Shown here: positions 52,235 to 61,189 of the stretch, one piece after another
Position numbering within the stretch: position 1 is the first letter of the stretch
Layout: each line of letters opens with the position of its first letter
DNA from: RGIG995 sp045635765
GTDB lineage: Bacteria; Bacillota; Clostridia; Oscillospirales; UBA644
Direction of reading: 5' to 3'
NCBI GenBank assembly: GCA_045635765.1
Contig: JAZTWH010000077.1
Span: 21,493 to 85,492, forward strand
Length of the DNA: 64,000 nt
The notes under the pieces: model-generated
What the model saw: only the letters and a program-made list of their open reading frames with translations
Database searches by the model: none
What the model was told of the DNA's origin: nothing
Program-made: the position numbers and the translations under genes

Positions 52235-53314
52235 ATGAATTATGCACTGATCGGCTGCGGCCGTATATCCACCAATCATATCAAGGCTGCCGTCAACAAT
52301 CAACTGAACATTGTCGCCGTCTGCGACATTCTTCCCGAGGCCATGGAAAACGTACTTGCCAAACACGGTTTGGAAAAGGATCCTTCCATCAAGCGTTATA
52401 CGGACTACAAAAAAATGCTGGAAGAAAATGACGTCACCCTGGTCAGCATTGCAACGGAATCGGGCAGCCATGCAGAAATCGCCCTTCACTGCATCGACAA
52501 CGGGATTCACGTGATCATCGAAAAGCCCATGGCTATGTCGATAGCAGATGCGGAGGAAATTATTCGCCGCAGTGAAGCCAAGGGCGTAAAGGTCTCCGCC
52601 TGCCACCAAAATCGGTTCAATATCGCCGTTCAGGAGATGCGTCGGGCCCTGGAAACGGGACGGTTCGGTCGAATTTCCCACGGGTCCATCCACGTTCGGT
52701 GGAACCGAAATCAGGATTATTACACCCAAGCCCCCTGGAGAGGAACTTGGGCACAGGACGGCGGATGTCTGATGAATCAGTGCATCCACGGCATTGACCT
52801 TCTCCGTTGGATGATGGGAGATGAGGTGGAAGAAATCTACGGGGTCACCAAGCAGCAGTTCCACGACTATCTGGAATGTGAAGATATCGGCATGGCCGTA
52901 GTCAAATTTAAGAACGGTGCCATCGGGACCATCGAAGGAACCACCAACGTCTACCCCAGAAATCTGGAGGAAACCCTGTATCTGTTCGGAGAACAGGGAA
53001 CCGTAAAGTTGGGCGGAAAATCCACCAACAACATTGACGTATGGAACTTTGCGGAAGAGACCGCCGCGGACGAAAAGAACAAGGGGCTAGAGGAAGCAAC
53101 CTCCAACGTTTACGGCAACGGCCATACCAGTCTGTTTGCAGACGTCATGGACGCCATTGAAACCGACCGCAAGCCCTACGTGGATGCCGTGGCCGGCAGA
53201 AACGCCCTGGAAATGATTCTTGCAATCTATCAGTCCGCAGCAACGGGCAAGCCGGTGAAACTGCCCCTGGAAGGCGTAGCATCCATTGACTTTAGCGGGA
53301 GATTCGATGAATGA
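52235..53314 (+). CDS. wbpB: UDP-2-acetamido-glucuronate 3-dehydrogenase (WbpB/WlbA type)
   Basis: 359 residues of the Gfo/Idh/MocA family. ALIGCGRISTNHIKAAVNNQ is the NAD site; VISI-type ESGSHAEIALHCIDNGIHVI, EKPMAMSIADAEEII with the catalytic Lys, and NQCIHGIDLLRWMMGDEVEE (family His-x3-Asp) follow. It oxidises C3 of UDP-GlcNAcA; the known partner enzyme WbpE then aminates it. The order here is E-D-A-B. Confidence 0.9.
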   Translation: MNYALIGCGRISTNHIKAAVNNQLNIVAVCDILPEAMENVLAKHGLEKDPSIKRYTDYKKMLEENDVTLVSIATESGSHAEIALHCIDNGIHVIIEKPMAMSIADAEEIIRRSEAKGVKVSACHQNRFNIAVQEMRRALETGRFGRISHGSIHVRWNRNQDYYTQAPWRGTWAQDGGCLMNQCIHGIDLLRWMMGDEVEEIYGVTKQQFHDYLECEDIGMAVVKFKNGAIGTIEGTTNVYPRNLEETLYLFGEQGTVKLGGKSTNNIDVWNFAEETAADEKNKGLEEATSNVYGNGHTSLFADVMDAIETDRKPYVDAVAGRNALEMILAIYQSAATGKPVKLPLEGVASIDFSGRFDE

Positions 53315-54396
53315 ACATTTTTCTTATTTCTTACGGCGATTTTGATTATGACGGCCGGCTGAGAGAACTGTACAAGGTATTCTCAAATCTGGGAAATCTC
53401 TTTGCCATCACCAGAGGAGCCTTCCCCCAGCATAAGAACCATAAAACGGTAAATGAAAATTACGGAAAGTTTATTAACCGTGCCGTTGCATACGGCAAAA
53501 AAGTAGGCTCCGTGGACGTTTTGGTTTTGGACAACCGGAAATCCGTCATTCCCGGTCTGATTCTGAAGACAATCTTGAAACCGAAAGTTGTAATTCAGGA
53601 CTGCCGGGAGCTATACATCCCCCGGGAAGTAACGCATTTGACGGGAAAACTGGGATGCCTCGTAGAAAAACGGGGGATTCAATGCTCGGATATTATCATC
53701 TGTGCAAATGCGGAACGTGCCCGTGTCATGAAGGAAATGTTCCACTTGCCAAGGGCCCCTCTCGTCTATGAAAATCTGCGGGAATTAAAATATTCCGACG
53801 AATCTGCAAAAAAGATTCAGCAGGACAAGTTCTCCCAATACGTATTTGAGGATGAAATCAGAATTATTTCCTCCTCCGGATGCAGTATTTCGAGAACCAA
53901 TGACGTACTGGTCAAAAATCTCAACAAGGTCAAAGAGAAGTGCAGACTGTTTCTGGTGGGGCAAAATACCCCGGAAGACCGAAAGGTTATTGACGAAATC
54001 ATTTCCGACAATCATCTGAACAACGTGGAAATCCTGGGTCAAATTAACCAAAACGAATTGAAGTACCTCATTTCGGTTTCCCACATCGGCATTGTAAATT
54101 ACCACCAAAAGGATATGAACAATAAATATTGTGCCTCCGGGAAAGTGTACGAGTTTTTATATGAGGGGATTCCGGTCGTTACTACCACAAATCCCCCGTT
54201 AAAAGCCATGTGCGACGATGCCCGTATCGGGGTTGCCGATGACGACTATTACAATGGCATCAATCAATTGATCACAAATTATGAACAGTACAAAACCAAC
54301 GTTTCTCTCTACGCGAAAGAAAATCCTGTAGAAGAAAACAATAATCGGTTGCAAAAACAGATTTCCGATCTGCTTTTGGAATTCACTAAGGGCTAA
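53311..54396 (+). CDS. Glycosyltransferase, GT4-like
   Basis: 361 residues with a GT-B layout. The N-terminal domain reads ISYGDFDYDGRLRELYKVFS and VDVLVLDNRKSVIPGLILKT; the C-terminal domain FLVGQNTPEDRKVIDEIISD, NVEILGQINQNELKYLISVS and GKVYEFLYEGIPVVTTTNPP. The final part has the Glu of the sugar-nucleotide site. It overlaps wbpB by an ATGA, so it may transfer the diacetamido-uronate product. The donor is inferred from position only. Confidence 0.8.
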   Translation: MNIFLISYGDFDYDGRLRELYKVFSNLGNLFAITRGAFPQHKNHKTVNENYGKFINRAVAYGKKVGSVDVLVLDNRKSVIPGLILKTILKPKVVIQDCRELYIPREVTHLTGKLGCLVEKRGIQCSDIIICANAERARVMKEMFHLPRAPLVYENLRELKYSDESAKKIQQDKFSQYVFEDEIRIISSSGCSISRTNDVLVKNLNKVKEKCRLFLVGQNTPEDRKVIDEIISDNHLNNVEILGQINQNELKYLISVSHIGIVNYHQKDMNNKYCASGKVYEFLYEGIPVVTTTNPPLKAMCDDARIGVADDDYYNGINQLITNYEQYKTNVSLYAKENPVEENNNRLQKQISDLLLEFTKG

Positions 54397-54397
54397 T

Positions 54398-55945
54398 ATG
54401 AATCATAAGGCTTCAAAATCTCTCGTTATCCTATTGGGCTTAACCATTTTGACAAAAGCCCTTGGATTTCTGAAAACCACCATTATCGCGGCCTATTTCG
54501 GTGCAAGCATACAAACCGACATTTATAACCTGGCAGACGGGATTATCAATCAGGTCTTTTATGCCTTTACCATTTCCATCTCGGTCATCGTGGTTCCCTT
54601 GTATTTGACAAGGAAGGAAAAAAGCGAACGGGATGGACGGCGTTTTGCAAAATCTGCCTACCTGAGCATGGCTCTGTTTGGCATTGCGTTGGTCCTGCTC
54701 GTTTTAGTTGCAAGTCCCCTGATTGCAAGACTCATCGGCCAGTCATACGATGAATATCACATCGATTTGTTGACTCACTATATGCAGCTGCTGGCTCTGG
54801 GGATTATGCTGAGCCTGGTAACCAACACCATGCAAAGCATCCTCAACGCAGAGCGAGTCTATGGGTTTCCCTCTGTGTGTGCCATGATCAACAGCGTTGT
54901 GATTATTCTGTTTACGGTGATGTTTGCAGACCGCTTGGGGGTTTGGGCTCTGGTATTGTCGGTTCCTGTGGCCTATTTGATACAGACCGTATTTCTGCGG
55001 ATCAAATCCGCCAAGTATCTACGCATATCGTTGAGAAAATCCGGGGGGTTCGACCCTGGAATCAAAAGGCTTTTCATCAGCATGTTCCCTGTATTTTTGA
55101 GCAATGCCACCATGGAGCTGAACGGATTTCTCGACAAGTATATCCTGGCAGGGCTGGAGGAAGGGGCCATAACCGCCGTATCCTACGCCATGGTCCTGTT
55201 GGTCTTTGCCACGAATATCATAAGTATCCCGGTTACCACCGTTTTATTTACAGACGTATCGGAGCTTTGCTCGAAAAAAGAATATGACAAGGTTCGGATT
55301 ACGGCCGAAAAATCAATTGTCAGTGTTTTGATGATCTGTATTCCTATTATGGTCATTACCGTTTCCTGTGCGGGGGACATCGTTTCCTTTGTTTACGGAT
55401 ATGGGAAATTTACCGATCATGCGGTTTCTTTAACGGCAATCGCCCTGGCGGGTTACGGCCTGTCCATTGCGTTCTACGTTCTCAAGGATATTATCAACCG
55501 AATCTCTTACGCCCTTTTGGAAACAAAACTTCCGATGATCGTAGGAATGATATCGGTGGTGGTCCACGTAGTCGCCGCACTTTGCTTAACCCCTTATTTG
55601 GGGATTTTAGGCGTCGTTTGGGCAACTATTATCAGCGTGGGTCTGACGGCAGTGTTGACCTTAATCGTTCTCTCAAAAAAATATTTACATTGTGACTTCA
55701 GAAAATACCTGAAAAGCCTGCTGAAAATAACCGCTGCCACCGGAGCCATGATCGGAGTGGTCGCAGTCCTGAGCAGATTTGTAAATATTCACATCACAGG
55801 TGGCAAAATAGACACCTTACTTCACCTGATCATGTACACCGTATTGGGCTTTGCCGTATATTTCGGCGTGCTTCTTTTATCTAAAGAAGCCACGACGAAG
55901 GACCTCCTCTCGGCCCTTTTGGTCAAAGCCGGGAAACGCAAATAA
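54398..55945 (+). CDS. MurJ/Wzx-type lipid-linked oligosaccharide flippase
   Basis: 515 residues with about 14 membrane helices. LTKALGFLKTTIIAAYFGAS and QTDIYNLADGIINQVFYAF are the MviN/MurJ-like N-terminus, and the pattern continues through NAERVYGFPSVCAMINSVVI and SYALLETKLPMIVGMISVVV. In this locus it is expected to flip the finished lipid-linked repeat unit across the membrane rather than act on lipid II; both are possible for the family. Confidence 0.88.
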   Translation: MNHKASKSLVILLGLTILTKALGFLKTTIIAAYFGASIQTDIYNLADGIINQVFYAFTISISVIVVPLYLTRKEKSERDGRRFAKSAYLSMALFGIALVLLVLVASPLIARLIGQSYDEYHIDLLTHYMQLLALGIMLSLVTNTMQSILNAERVYGFPSVCAMINSVVIILFTVMFADRLGVWALVLSVPVAYLIQTVFLRIKSAKYLRISLRKSGGFDPGIKRLFISMFPVFLSNATMELNGFLDKYILAGLEEGAITAVSYAMVLLVFATNIISIPVTTVLFTDVSELCSKKEYDKVRITAEKSIVSVLMICIPIMVITVSCAGDIVSFVYGYGKFTDHAVSLTAIALAGYGLSIAFYVLKDIINRISYALLETKLPMIVGMISVVVHVVAALCLTPYLGILGVVWATIISVGLTAVLTLIVLSKKYLHCDFRKYLKSLLKITAATGAMIGVVAVLSRFVNIHITGGKIDTLLHLIMYTVLGFAVYFGVLLLSKEATTKDLLSALLVKAGKRK

Positions 55946-55991
55946 CAAATTGCAATAGGAACGCATGAATATAAGTAAAGGATGATCCTAT

Positions 55992-57089
55992 ATGAAAAAA
56001 ATTATGATCTGCTTTGGAACCCGTCCTGAAGCAATAAAGATGTGTCCGCTTGTAAAAGAATTGATGAGCAGACCCGAAGAATTTGAAACCGTCGTATGCG
56101 TCACCGGACAGCACAAGGAAATGCTGGATCAAGTGTTGGACATCTTTCAGGTTACGCCAAAATACAATTTATCCATTATGGAGAAGGGGCAAACCCTGTT
56201 CACCATTACCCGAAAGATCCTGGACCGCATTGAGGTCATTTTGGAAGAGGAAAAGCCCGACGTGGTATTGGTACACGGAGACACCAGCACCACCTTTGCA
56301 ACGGCCCTTGCCGCATTTTACAAAAAAATTGCCGTGGGCCACGTAGAAGCCGGACTTCGCACCAACAACATTTATTCTCCCTACCCGGAGGAGTTTAACA
56401 GACAAGCCGTCGGAATTGTTGCGAAGTACCATTTTTCTCCCACCGAAACCGCGAAAAACAACCTGCTGAACGAAGGAAAGCGGGGAGATCATATTTACGT
56501 CACGGGGAACACGGCCATCGACGCGCTGAAAACCACCGTACGGGAAGATTATCGGAACGAAATTCTGGACTGGGTCGGGGACAAAAAGCTGGTCGTATTG
56601 ACAGCCCACCGCAGAGAAAATTTGGGCGAAGGTATGGCACAGATCTTCCGTGCCGTAAATCGGGTGGTGGAAGAACGGCCTGACATTAAAGTCATCTACC
56701 CTGTTCATATGAATCCACAAATCGTTGAGTTGGCCCAGAAGATGTTTCAATCCGACCGAATTAAGCTGATTCCCCCCATGGACGTCATTGACTTCCATAA
56801 TATTTTGTCCCGTTCCTATCTGGTATTGACCGACAGCGGCGGAATCCAGGAAGAAGCCCCCGCCTTAGGCAAGCCCGTCCTGGTAATGCGGGACACCACG
56901 GAACGGCCCGAAGGCGTGGAGGCCGGAACTCTCAAACTGGTGGGAACCGAAGAAGAAAACATTTACAACACGTTCCTGCAACTGCTGGATGACCGGGAAC
57001 TGTATAACGCCATGTCCACCGCGAAGAATCCCTACGGGGACGGAACCGCAAGCAAACAAATTGCAGATATTTTATCCGAGGACTTGTGA
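55992..57089 (+). CDS. wecB: UDP-N-acetylglucosamine 2-epimerase, non-hydrolysing
   Basis: 365 residues, normal for WecB/MnaA. KIMICFGTRPEAIKMCPLVK, VHGDTSTTFATALAAFYKKI, HVEAGLRTNNIYSPYPEEFN, VLTAHRRENLGEGMAQIFRA and LTDSGGIQEEAPALGKPVLV are present. The HVEAGLRT form marks the UDP-GlcNAc/UDP-ManNAc enzyme and not the WbpI type that acts on the 3-acetamido uronate, so UDP-ManNAc is likely another sugar of the unit. Confidence 0.92.
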   Translation: MKKIMICFGTRPEAIKMCPLVKELMSRPEEFETVVCVTGQHKEMLDQVLDIFQVTPKYNLSIMEKGQTLFTITRKILDRIEVILEEEKPDVVLVHGDTSTTFATALAAFYKKIAVGHVEAGLRTNNIYSPYPEEFNRQAVGIVAKYHFSPTETAKNNLLNEGKRGDHIYVTGNTAIDALKTTVREDYRNEILDWVGDKKLVVLTAHRRENLGEGMAQIFRAVNRVVEERPDIKVIYPVHMNPQIVELAQKMFQSDRIKLIPPMDVIDFHNILSRSYLVLTDSGGIQEEAPALGKPVLVMRDTTERPEGVEAGTLKLVGTEEENIYNTFLQLLDDRELYNAMSTAKNPYGDGTASKQIADILSEDL

Positions 57090-57107
57090 TAAAAGAGGTA
57101 AAACAAC

Positions 57108-58595
57108 TTGAAAAAGAACGTTTCATTAAGCATAAAAAGCATCTCATACTACATTATGGTGTCCTTCTTTTTTATGGGGAACTTAAAATTCTTCAAAATG
57201 ATTTTAGCGTACCTGGGAATCGAGAACGGAATTACGGCCATTGCGGTAGGGATGTTCGCCATGGTGGTGGCAGTCGTCATCTTTTACTGCATCAACCACG
57301 CTATCCGGCAAAAGGACTGGAAGGGATTCCTTCTTTTAGGGGCTCTTTGCATTATATACGGGTTGCCGTATGTGGTCCACGGACTTCTCTATAAGCTGGT
57401 TCAATATTGCCTGTTCGTTGCCCCCCTTGCGATTACGGCATACTTAGTTGCAAGTGACGAAAAGGGCTGTGAAACCTTTTTTTCTTATTTGTCTAAAATC
57501 TCCCGTGTTGCAGTCTTTCCGTTCCTTTTGTACATCATTGTTTTGTTTATTACACCTCCGGGAGAATCCGGAATCGTAATGATAAAGGAAATGTCCTACG
57601 GTGACATTGCCCTTGCAGCTCTCCCCTTTTTCTTTGCTGACTTAGCCTTATTCTGTTCCGAACAGACGAAGCCAAACGTTGCTACCGGCATGCGGATTTT
57701 GGTCTACCTGGCGTCTCTCATCTACTCTGGGTCGAGAAGTACCATCTTTTGCATGATTCTTGCCTTTGCATTACAACTTCTCGTACACTTCAAACAAATT
57801 CTTGAAATGCCTTTGTTAAAAAAATCCCTTTCCGCCCTTTGCTTCCTTTTAGTTGTTGTCTTTTGTATGACCGTTACGCCTACGGGAGCAAGATTAAACG
57901 TCATAAAGGATAACATTGTTCACGAACTGGGCAACGAAGGCCTGAACCAAATATTTGAAGAATACCCCAGCGGAGACGACCTGTCGGAGGATGAATCTTC
58001 CGTTCAAAGATCTCCCAGTCAAGTATTCTGCGTTAAAACCAGAAAATACATGAGTATCCACAAGGCTTTTGAATACTATATCGTAAATAGCGACTCTTCC
58101 ATCACGGAAACCCAAGAGTTCCTTCATAACGATATTGTAAAGGGAGAGAAAAAATATCTTATCGTCTCGCCCGAATATCAAGAATTTGCAGAGTTGTACG
58201 AATTCCCTATCAATAGCCGGGTATATCTTTGGTCCACCGCCTGGAATGAATTTAAGAACTCCCCTTTGATTGGGAACGGAATTCTGTATTATCAGCAAAA
58301 GTATGACGGCACCTTCCCCCATAATATCATATTTGAGCTGATGTGCGACTTCGGGATTGTGGGAACGGTCTTATTTTTTGGCGCGGCACTGTATTTGTTG
58401 GTATCCTGTGTCATCATTGCCGTCAAAATCAAAAGCTACGGCATGGGACAAATGCTTGTATTTATCATAAGCTACATCCCAATGCATCTGCTGTACCACT
58501 CTCTTTACTTTAACGGGATATTGTTCTTTACCTTTGTCATTCTCCTTTTCCTCAGAATAAAAAACAAATCCGTCCCCCTTTTGAAAAAAGCGTAA
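57108..58595 (+). CDS. Wzy-type polysaccharide polymerase
   Basis: 495 residues with about 11 to 12 membrane helices. A large outward loop (about residues 265-380) carries a hydrophilic stretch ending in RVYLWSTAWNEFKNSPLIGN and FPHNIIFELMCDFGIVGTVL. This is the pattern of O-antigen ligases and polymerases: a loop with a final N-x-hydrophobic-E-x4-GIxG motif. It would join repeat units on the outer face. The TTG at 57108 has GAGG 10 bases before. Last gene of the locus. Confidence 0.8.
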   Translation: MKKNVSLSIKSISYYIMVSFFFMGNLKFFKMILAYLGIENGITAIAVGMFAMVVAVVIFYCINHAIRQKDWKGFLLLGALCIIYGLPYVVHGLLYKLVQYCLFVAPLAITAYLVASDEKGCETFFSYLSKISRVAVFPFLLYIIVLFITPPGESGIVMIKEMSYGDIALAALPFFFADLALFCSEQTKPNVATGMRILVYLASLIYSGSRSTIFCMILAFALQLLVHFKQILEMPLLKKSLSALCFLLVVVFCMTVTPTGARLNVIKDNIVHELGNEGLNQIFEEYPSGDDLSEDESSVQRSPSQVFCVKTRKYMSIHKAFEYYIVNSDSSITETQEFLHNDIVKGEKKYLIVSPEYQEFAELYEFPINSRVYLWSTAWNEFKNSPLIGNGILYYQQKYDGTFPHNIIFELMCDFGIVGTVLFFGAALYLLVSCVIIAVKIKSYGMGQMLVFIISYIPMHLLYHSLYFNGILFFTFVILLFLRIKNKSVPLLKKA

Positions 58596-58634
58596 TGGGA
58601 CTGCAATCATTTTATTGCTGATAACAACATAAGA

Positions 58635-58674
58635 AAATGCACCTATCAGAAATCCCTGACAGGTGCATTTTTCA
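58635..58674 (+). terminator. Terminator of the polysaccharide locus
   Basis: AAATGCACCT pairs with AGGTGCATTT around an inner stem (ATCAG-like with CTGA), then TTTTTC. Confidence 0.8.
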
Positions 58675-58821
58675 ACAAGTTTTGGAATTCGGGACTTTTT
58701 CAAATATTCTCGCCCATTTCTTTTTTGTGACAGGGGACCTCCCTGTATCTTTCTCCGCTTGTCTCTTTTTCTGAATTATATTTTTGGAAAACAGGGCAAA
58801 AATATCGTTGGAGGGATGAAT

Positions 58822-58935
58822 ATGTTTTCTTTTTTTTGGAGCAATCTACCGGCCTTTTTGACCATCGGGGTCGCGGTGGTAGGAGCGACGCTGCTGCGAA
58901 CGGCAGCACAAATGTACGCGGACCGGAAGGACTGA
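58822..58935 (+). CDS. Small single-span membrane peptide (37 residues)
   Basis: Reads MFSFFWSNLPAFLTIGVAVV then GATLLRTAAQMYADRKD: one membrane helix and a short basic end, with the N-terminus probably outside. A GGAGGG site lies six bases before the ATG at 58822 (the ATG at 58816 is too close to it). The shape resembles the small FeoB-associated peptides, but the Cys-rich end is missing and no feoB is near. No promoter was found. Coding is inferred from the strong ribosome site and hydrophobic pattern. Confidence 0.5.
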   Translation: MFSFFWSNLPAFLTIGVAVVGATLLRTAAQMYADRKD

Positions 58936-58983
58936 CAGGGGTCAGAGGCCGAAAGGCCTGACAAGAGTCAGAGACCGAAAAAA
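58932..58983. repeat. 26-base tandem repeat
   Basis: Two copies (58932-58957, 58958-58983) of CTGACAGGGGTCAGAGGCCG-like sequence differing at a few bases, and a fading third copy. Copy 1 begins in the stop codon of the 37-residue peptide. Confidence 0.7.
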
Positions 58984-59060
58984 CTGAAAAGACTGGGTAT
59001 TCCGCAAAGTGCGAAGGGGTTGATGGGCAGATTCCGAGTTTTTTTAGTTACAAAGATTTT

Positions 59061-60275
59061 TTACTGAAACAAGGAATCTAACAACAGGCCGAAATAGTCA
59101 AAGAAGCCGGCCTTTTCCACCGTGCTGACCGCAACCACGGGGACCGACAGGACCTCTTCTCCTTCATGAAGAAATTTGGCGGTCCCCACCACCTGGCCCT
59201 CCCGGACCGGGGCTTGCAGAGATTCTTCCACGGTTATTTCCAACGCGACCTGAGAAACCTTGGATTTCTTGACCACGATACATAAATTTCCTTGGGCGGC
59301 AACGGGAACCGCATCCTGTTTTCCTCGGATTACGGGAATCTGGGGGATCTCCCCTACCGACCGGCGGACCACCGTATATCCGGCAAATCCGTAATCGAGA
59401 AGGGATGCGGCAGAGGCAAACCTCCCCTTGCTGGTGTCCCCGCCCAAAACCACGGCAATCAGCGACATTCCGTCCCTTGTGGCGGTGGCGGCAAGACAAT
59501 GGCCGGCGGCTTCCGTATACCCGGTTTTCATGCCCGTAATGCCGTCATAAGTCTTTAACAGCTTATTGGTATTGGCAAGACCGAATCCGCCGTTGCGAAG
59601 GGAATCCATCCAGATCCCGGTATAATCCAGGATGTGGGGATGGGTAAGCAGTTGCTTTGTAAACAGGGCAATATCATAGGCACAGGTATAATGATTGTCA
59701 TCGGGAAGTCCGCAGGGGTTGACAAAATTGGTATTTTCTGCCCCCAGCTCCTTGGCCCGTTCATTCATGCGAGCCACAAAAGAGGTCTCACTTCCCGCAA
59801 GATATTCTCCCAGGGCAACGGCCGCATCGTTGGCGGAATTTACGGCGACGGATTTCAGCAGATCCCGAAGGGTCATGGTCTCTCCCACCTCCAAATAGAT
59901 CTGAGTTCCCCCGTAGGAGCAGGCATTTTCGGAGGCAGAAACCAAATCATCCTCCGTAACAAGGCCGGAATCGAGAGCTTCCATCACCAAAAGCATCGTC
60001 ATAACCTTTGTCACGCTGGCAGGATATAATTTTGTTTTGGATTCAAATTCATACAATACGGTTCCCGTTTCCGCCTCCATGAGAATTGCCCCCTTGGCAT
60101 CCAGGTTTAATTCTCCGGAACCGGCGACACTGCCTCCCACGGCCTCGCTGCCGAAACCGGAGGAAACGACACTGCCCCCCACGCCCTCACTGCCGACGCC
60201 GGAGGCGGACAAAGGCACCGCAACGGACACAGCCAGCACCGCCGATAGGATCAACGAAAGAATCCCCTTCATCAT
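59061..60275 (-). CDS. D-alanyl-D-alanine carboxypeptidase, DacF/DacB type
   Basis: 404 residues. A signal peptide (about 1-24), a 14-residue tandem duplication (GVGGSV repeated), then the penicillin-binding fold: LYPASVTKVMTMLLVMEALD with the catalytic Ser-x2-Lys, VNSANDAAVALGEYLAG with Ser-x-Asn, and GITGMKTGYTEAAGHCLAAT with Lys-Thr-Gly. A C-terminal beta domain of about 90 residues ends in a short amphipathic tail (FFDYFGLLLDSLFQ) that likely tethers it. It trims peptidoglycan stems; relatives work in sporulation. ATG 60275 with AAGGAG. Confidence 0.92.
   Translation of the reverse strand: MMKGILSLILSAVLAVSVAVPLSASGVGSEGVGGSVVSSGFGSEAVGGSVAGSGELNLDAKGAILMEAETGTVLYEFESKTKLYPASVTKVMTMLLVMEALDSGLVTEDDLVSASENACSYGGTQIYLEVGETMTLRDLLKSVAVNSANDAAVALGEYLAGSETSFVARMNERAKELGAENTNFVNPCGLPDDNHYTCAYDIALFTKQLLTHPHILDYTGIWMDSLRNGGFGLANTNKLLKTYDGITGMKTGYTEAAGHCLAATATRDGMSLIAVVLGGDTSKGRFASAASLLDYGFAGYTVVRRSVGEIPQIPVIRGKQDAVPVAAQGNLCIVVKKSKVSQVALEITVEESLQAPVREGQVVGTAKFLHEGEEVLSVPVVAVSTVEKAGFFDYFGLLLDSLFQ
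60126..60209. repeat. 42-base tandem repeat inside the carboxypeptidase gene
   Basis: Two copies (60126-60167, 60168-60209), encoding two 14-residue Gly/Ser/Val units between the signal peptide and the enzyme domain. Confidence 0.7.
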
Positions 60276-60292
60276 CGAATACTCCTTACGTA

Positions 60293-60328
60293 AAAAAATT
60301 ATCCTCATCCCATAACTATGAGATGAGG
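60293..60328 (-). terminator. Terminator of the YesL-like gene
   Basis: TCCTCATC pairs with GATGAGGA (60302-60328); on the minus strand a run of seven T follows (complement of 60292-60298). Transcription of the carboxypeptidase past it is either read-through or from an unseen promoter. Confidence 0.75.
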
Positions 60329-60345
60329 ACTTGTTTTATTCAGGC

Positions 60346-61086
60346 TTATTCTCCCTGTTCTTCCGTAACCATTTCAGAGGACTCGGTCTTGGAATCTCCG
60401 TTGGGGGCGGCAACGTAGCGTTTCAATACGGGAAATACCAAGGAATTGGAAACAAAGGCCGTCACGGAGAAGGCAAGAAAGAGGGGAACGGGGAAGGTCA
60501 ACGGCCAAAACAACCAGGTCAAAATCAGGAAAACCGCCACGACCAACAGCATCACGATGTTCCTCCAAAGCTGAGTCAAGGCAAGGATTACACTGTTTCG
60601 GATCAGTTGTTTGAGCTTCAAATCAAAGGAGACCATCATGGGATAAATGTAAAACGAACTAAAGAACAAAAGGTAGGCAAAAATAAAAATGACGATGACT
60701 GCGACGGTACGCAGCCATTCGGAAGCCAAGAAGGATTCATCGGTCCAGCTGAGAAAGGACCCGACCAACAATCCGCCGGCGGCCAGCTGAATCAACCAAA
60801 CAACGACCCCTTGCTTAAAATGTTCCTTACACTTTTCAATAAAATCCGAAAAGAAAAACACCGGTTTTGCCTGAGAAAAGTTGCGGCACACGTAATTCAT
60901 GGCCGCAGTGGCAGGCCCGATGGTAATGATGGGAACACACGCGAGAAGATACATCAAATTCAGGACGACCATTTGCCAAAAACGATGCACGAACTCCGAA
61001 AAAAAGCGTTTCAGGGGCGTTTCGTCGGCCACGTCGGCTTTCGTTACACCGGGGCCTTCCTTGTTATAATTAAAAAACAATTTCAA
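60346..61086 (-). CDS. DUF624/YesL-family membrane protein
   Basis: 246 residues with five membrane helices. RFFSEFVHRFWQMVVLNLMY then LLACVPIITIGPATAAMNYV is the YesL family start; a hydrophilic segment (about 75-95) and four more helices follow, with an acidic end. Members often lie near carbohydrate or sporulation genes and their role is unknown. Start is TTG 61086, eight bases after GGAGG, with a consensus promoter in front. Confidence 0.85.
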   Translation of the reverse strand: MKLFFNYNKEGPGVTKADVADETPLKRFFSEFVHRFWQMVVLNLMYLLACVPIITIGPATAAMNYVCRNFSQAKPVFFFSDFIEKCKEHFKQGVVVWLIQLAAGGLLVGSFLSWTDESFLASEWLRTVAVIVIFIFAYLLFFSSFYIYPMMVSFDLKLKQLIRNSVILALTQLWRNIVMLLVVAVFLILTWLFWPLTFPVPLFLAFSVTAFVSNSLVFPVLKRYVAAPNGDSKTESSEMVTEEQGE

Positions 61087-61125
61087 AAGGGTTCCTCCGA
61101 TCTTGTTTTCACGATATTATAGCAT

Positions 61126-61154
61126 ATTATAACAAATTCGGAGACAACTGTCAA
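61126..61154 (-). promoter_or_regulatory. Promoter of the YesL-like gene
   Basis: Minus strand: TTGACA (61149-61154), 17-base spacer, TATAAT (61126-61131). Confidence 0.85.
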
Positions 61155-61189
61155 GAGAAACCACGGATTTGTGCGAAATTTCCCAATTT

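Noticed and set aside
58822..58935. FeoB-associated Cys-rich peptide
   Set aside because: Similar size and helix, but no cysteines and no feoB nearby.
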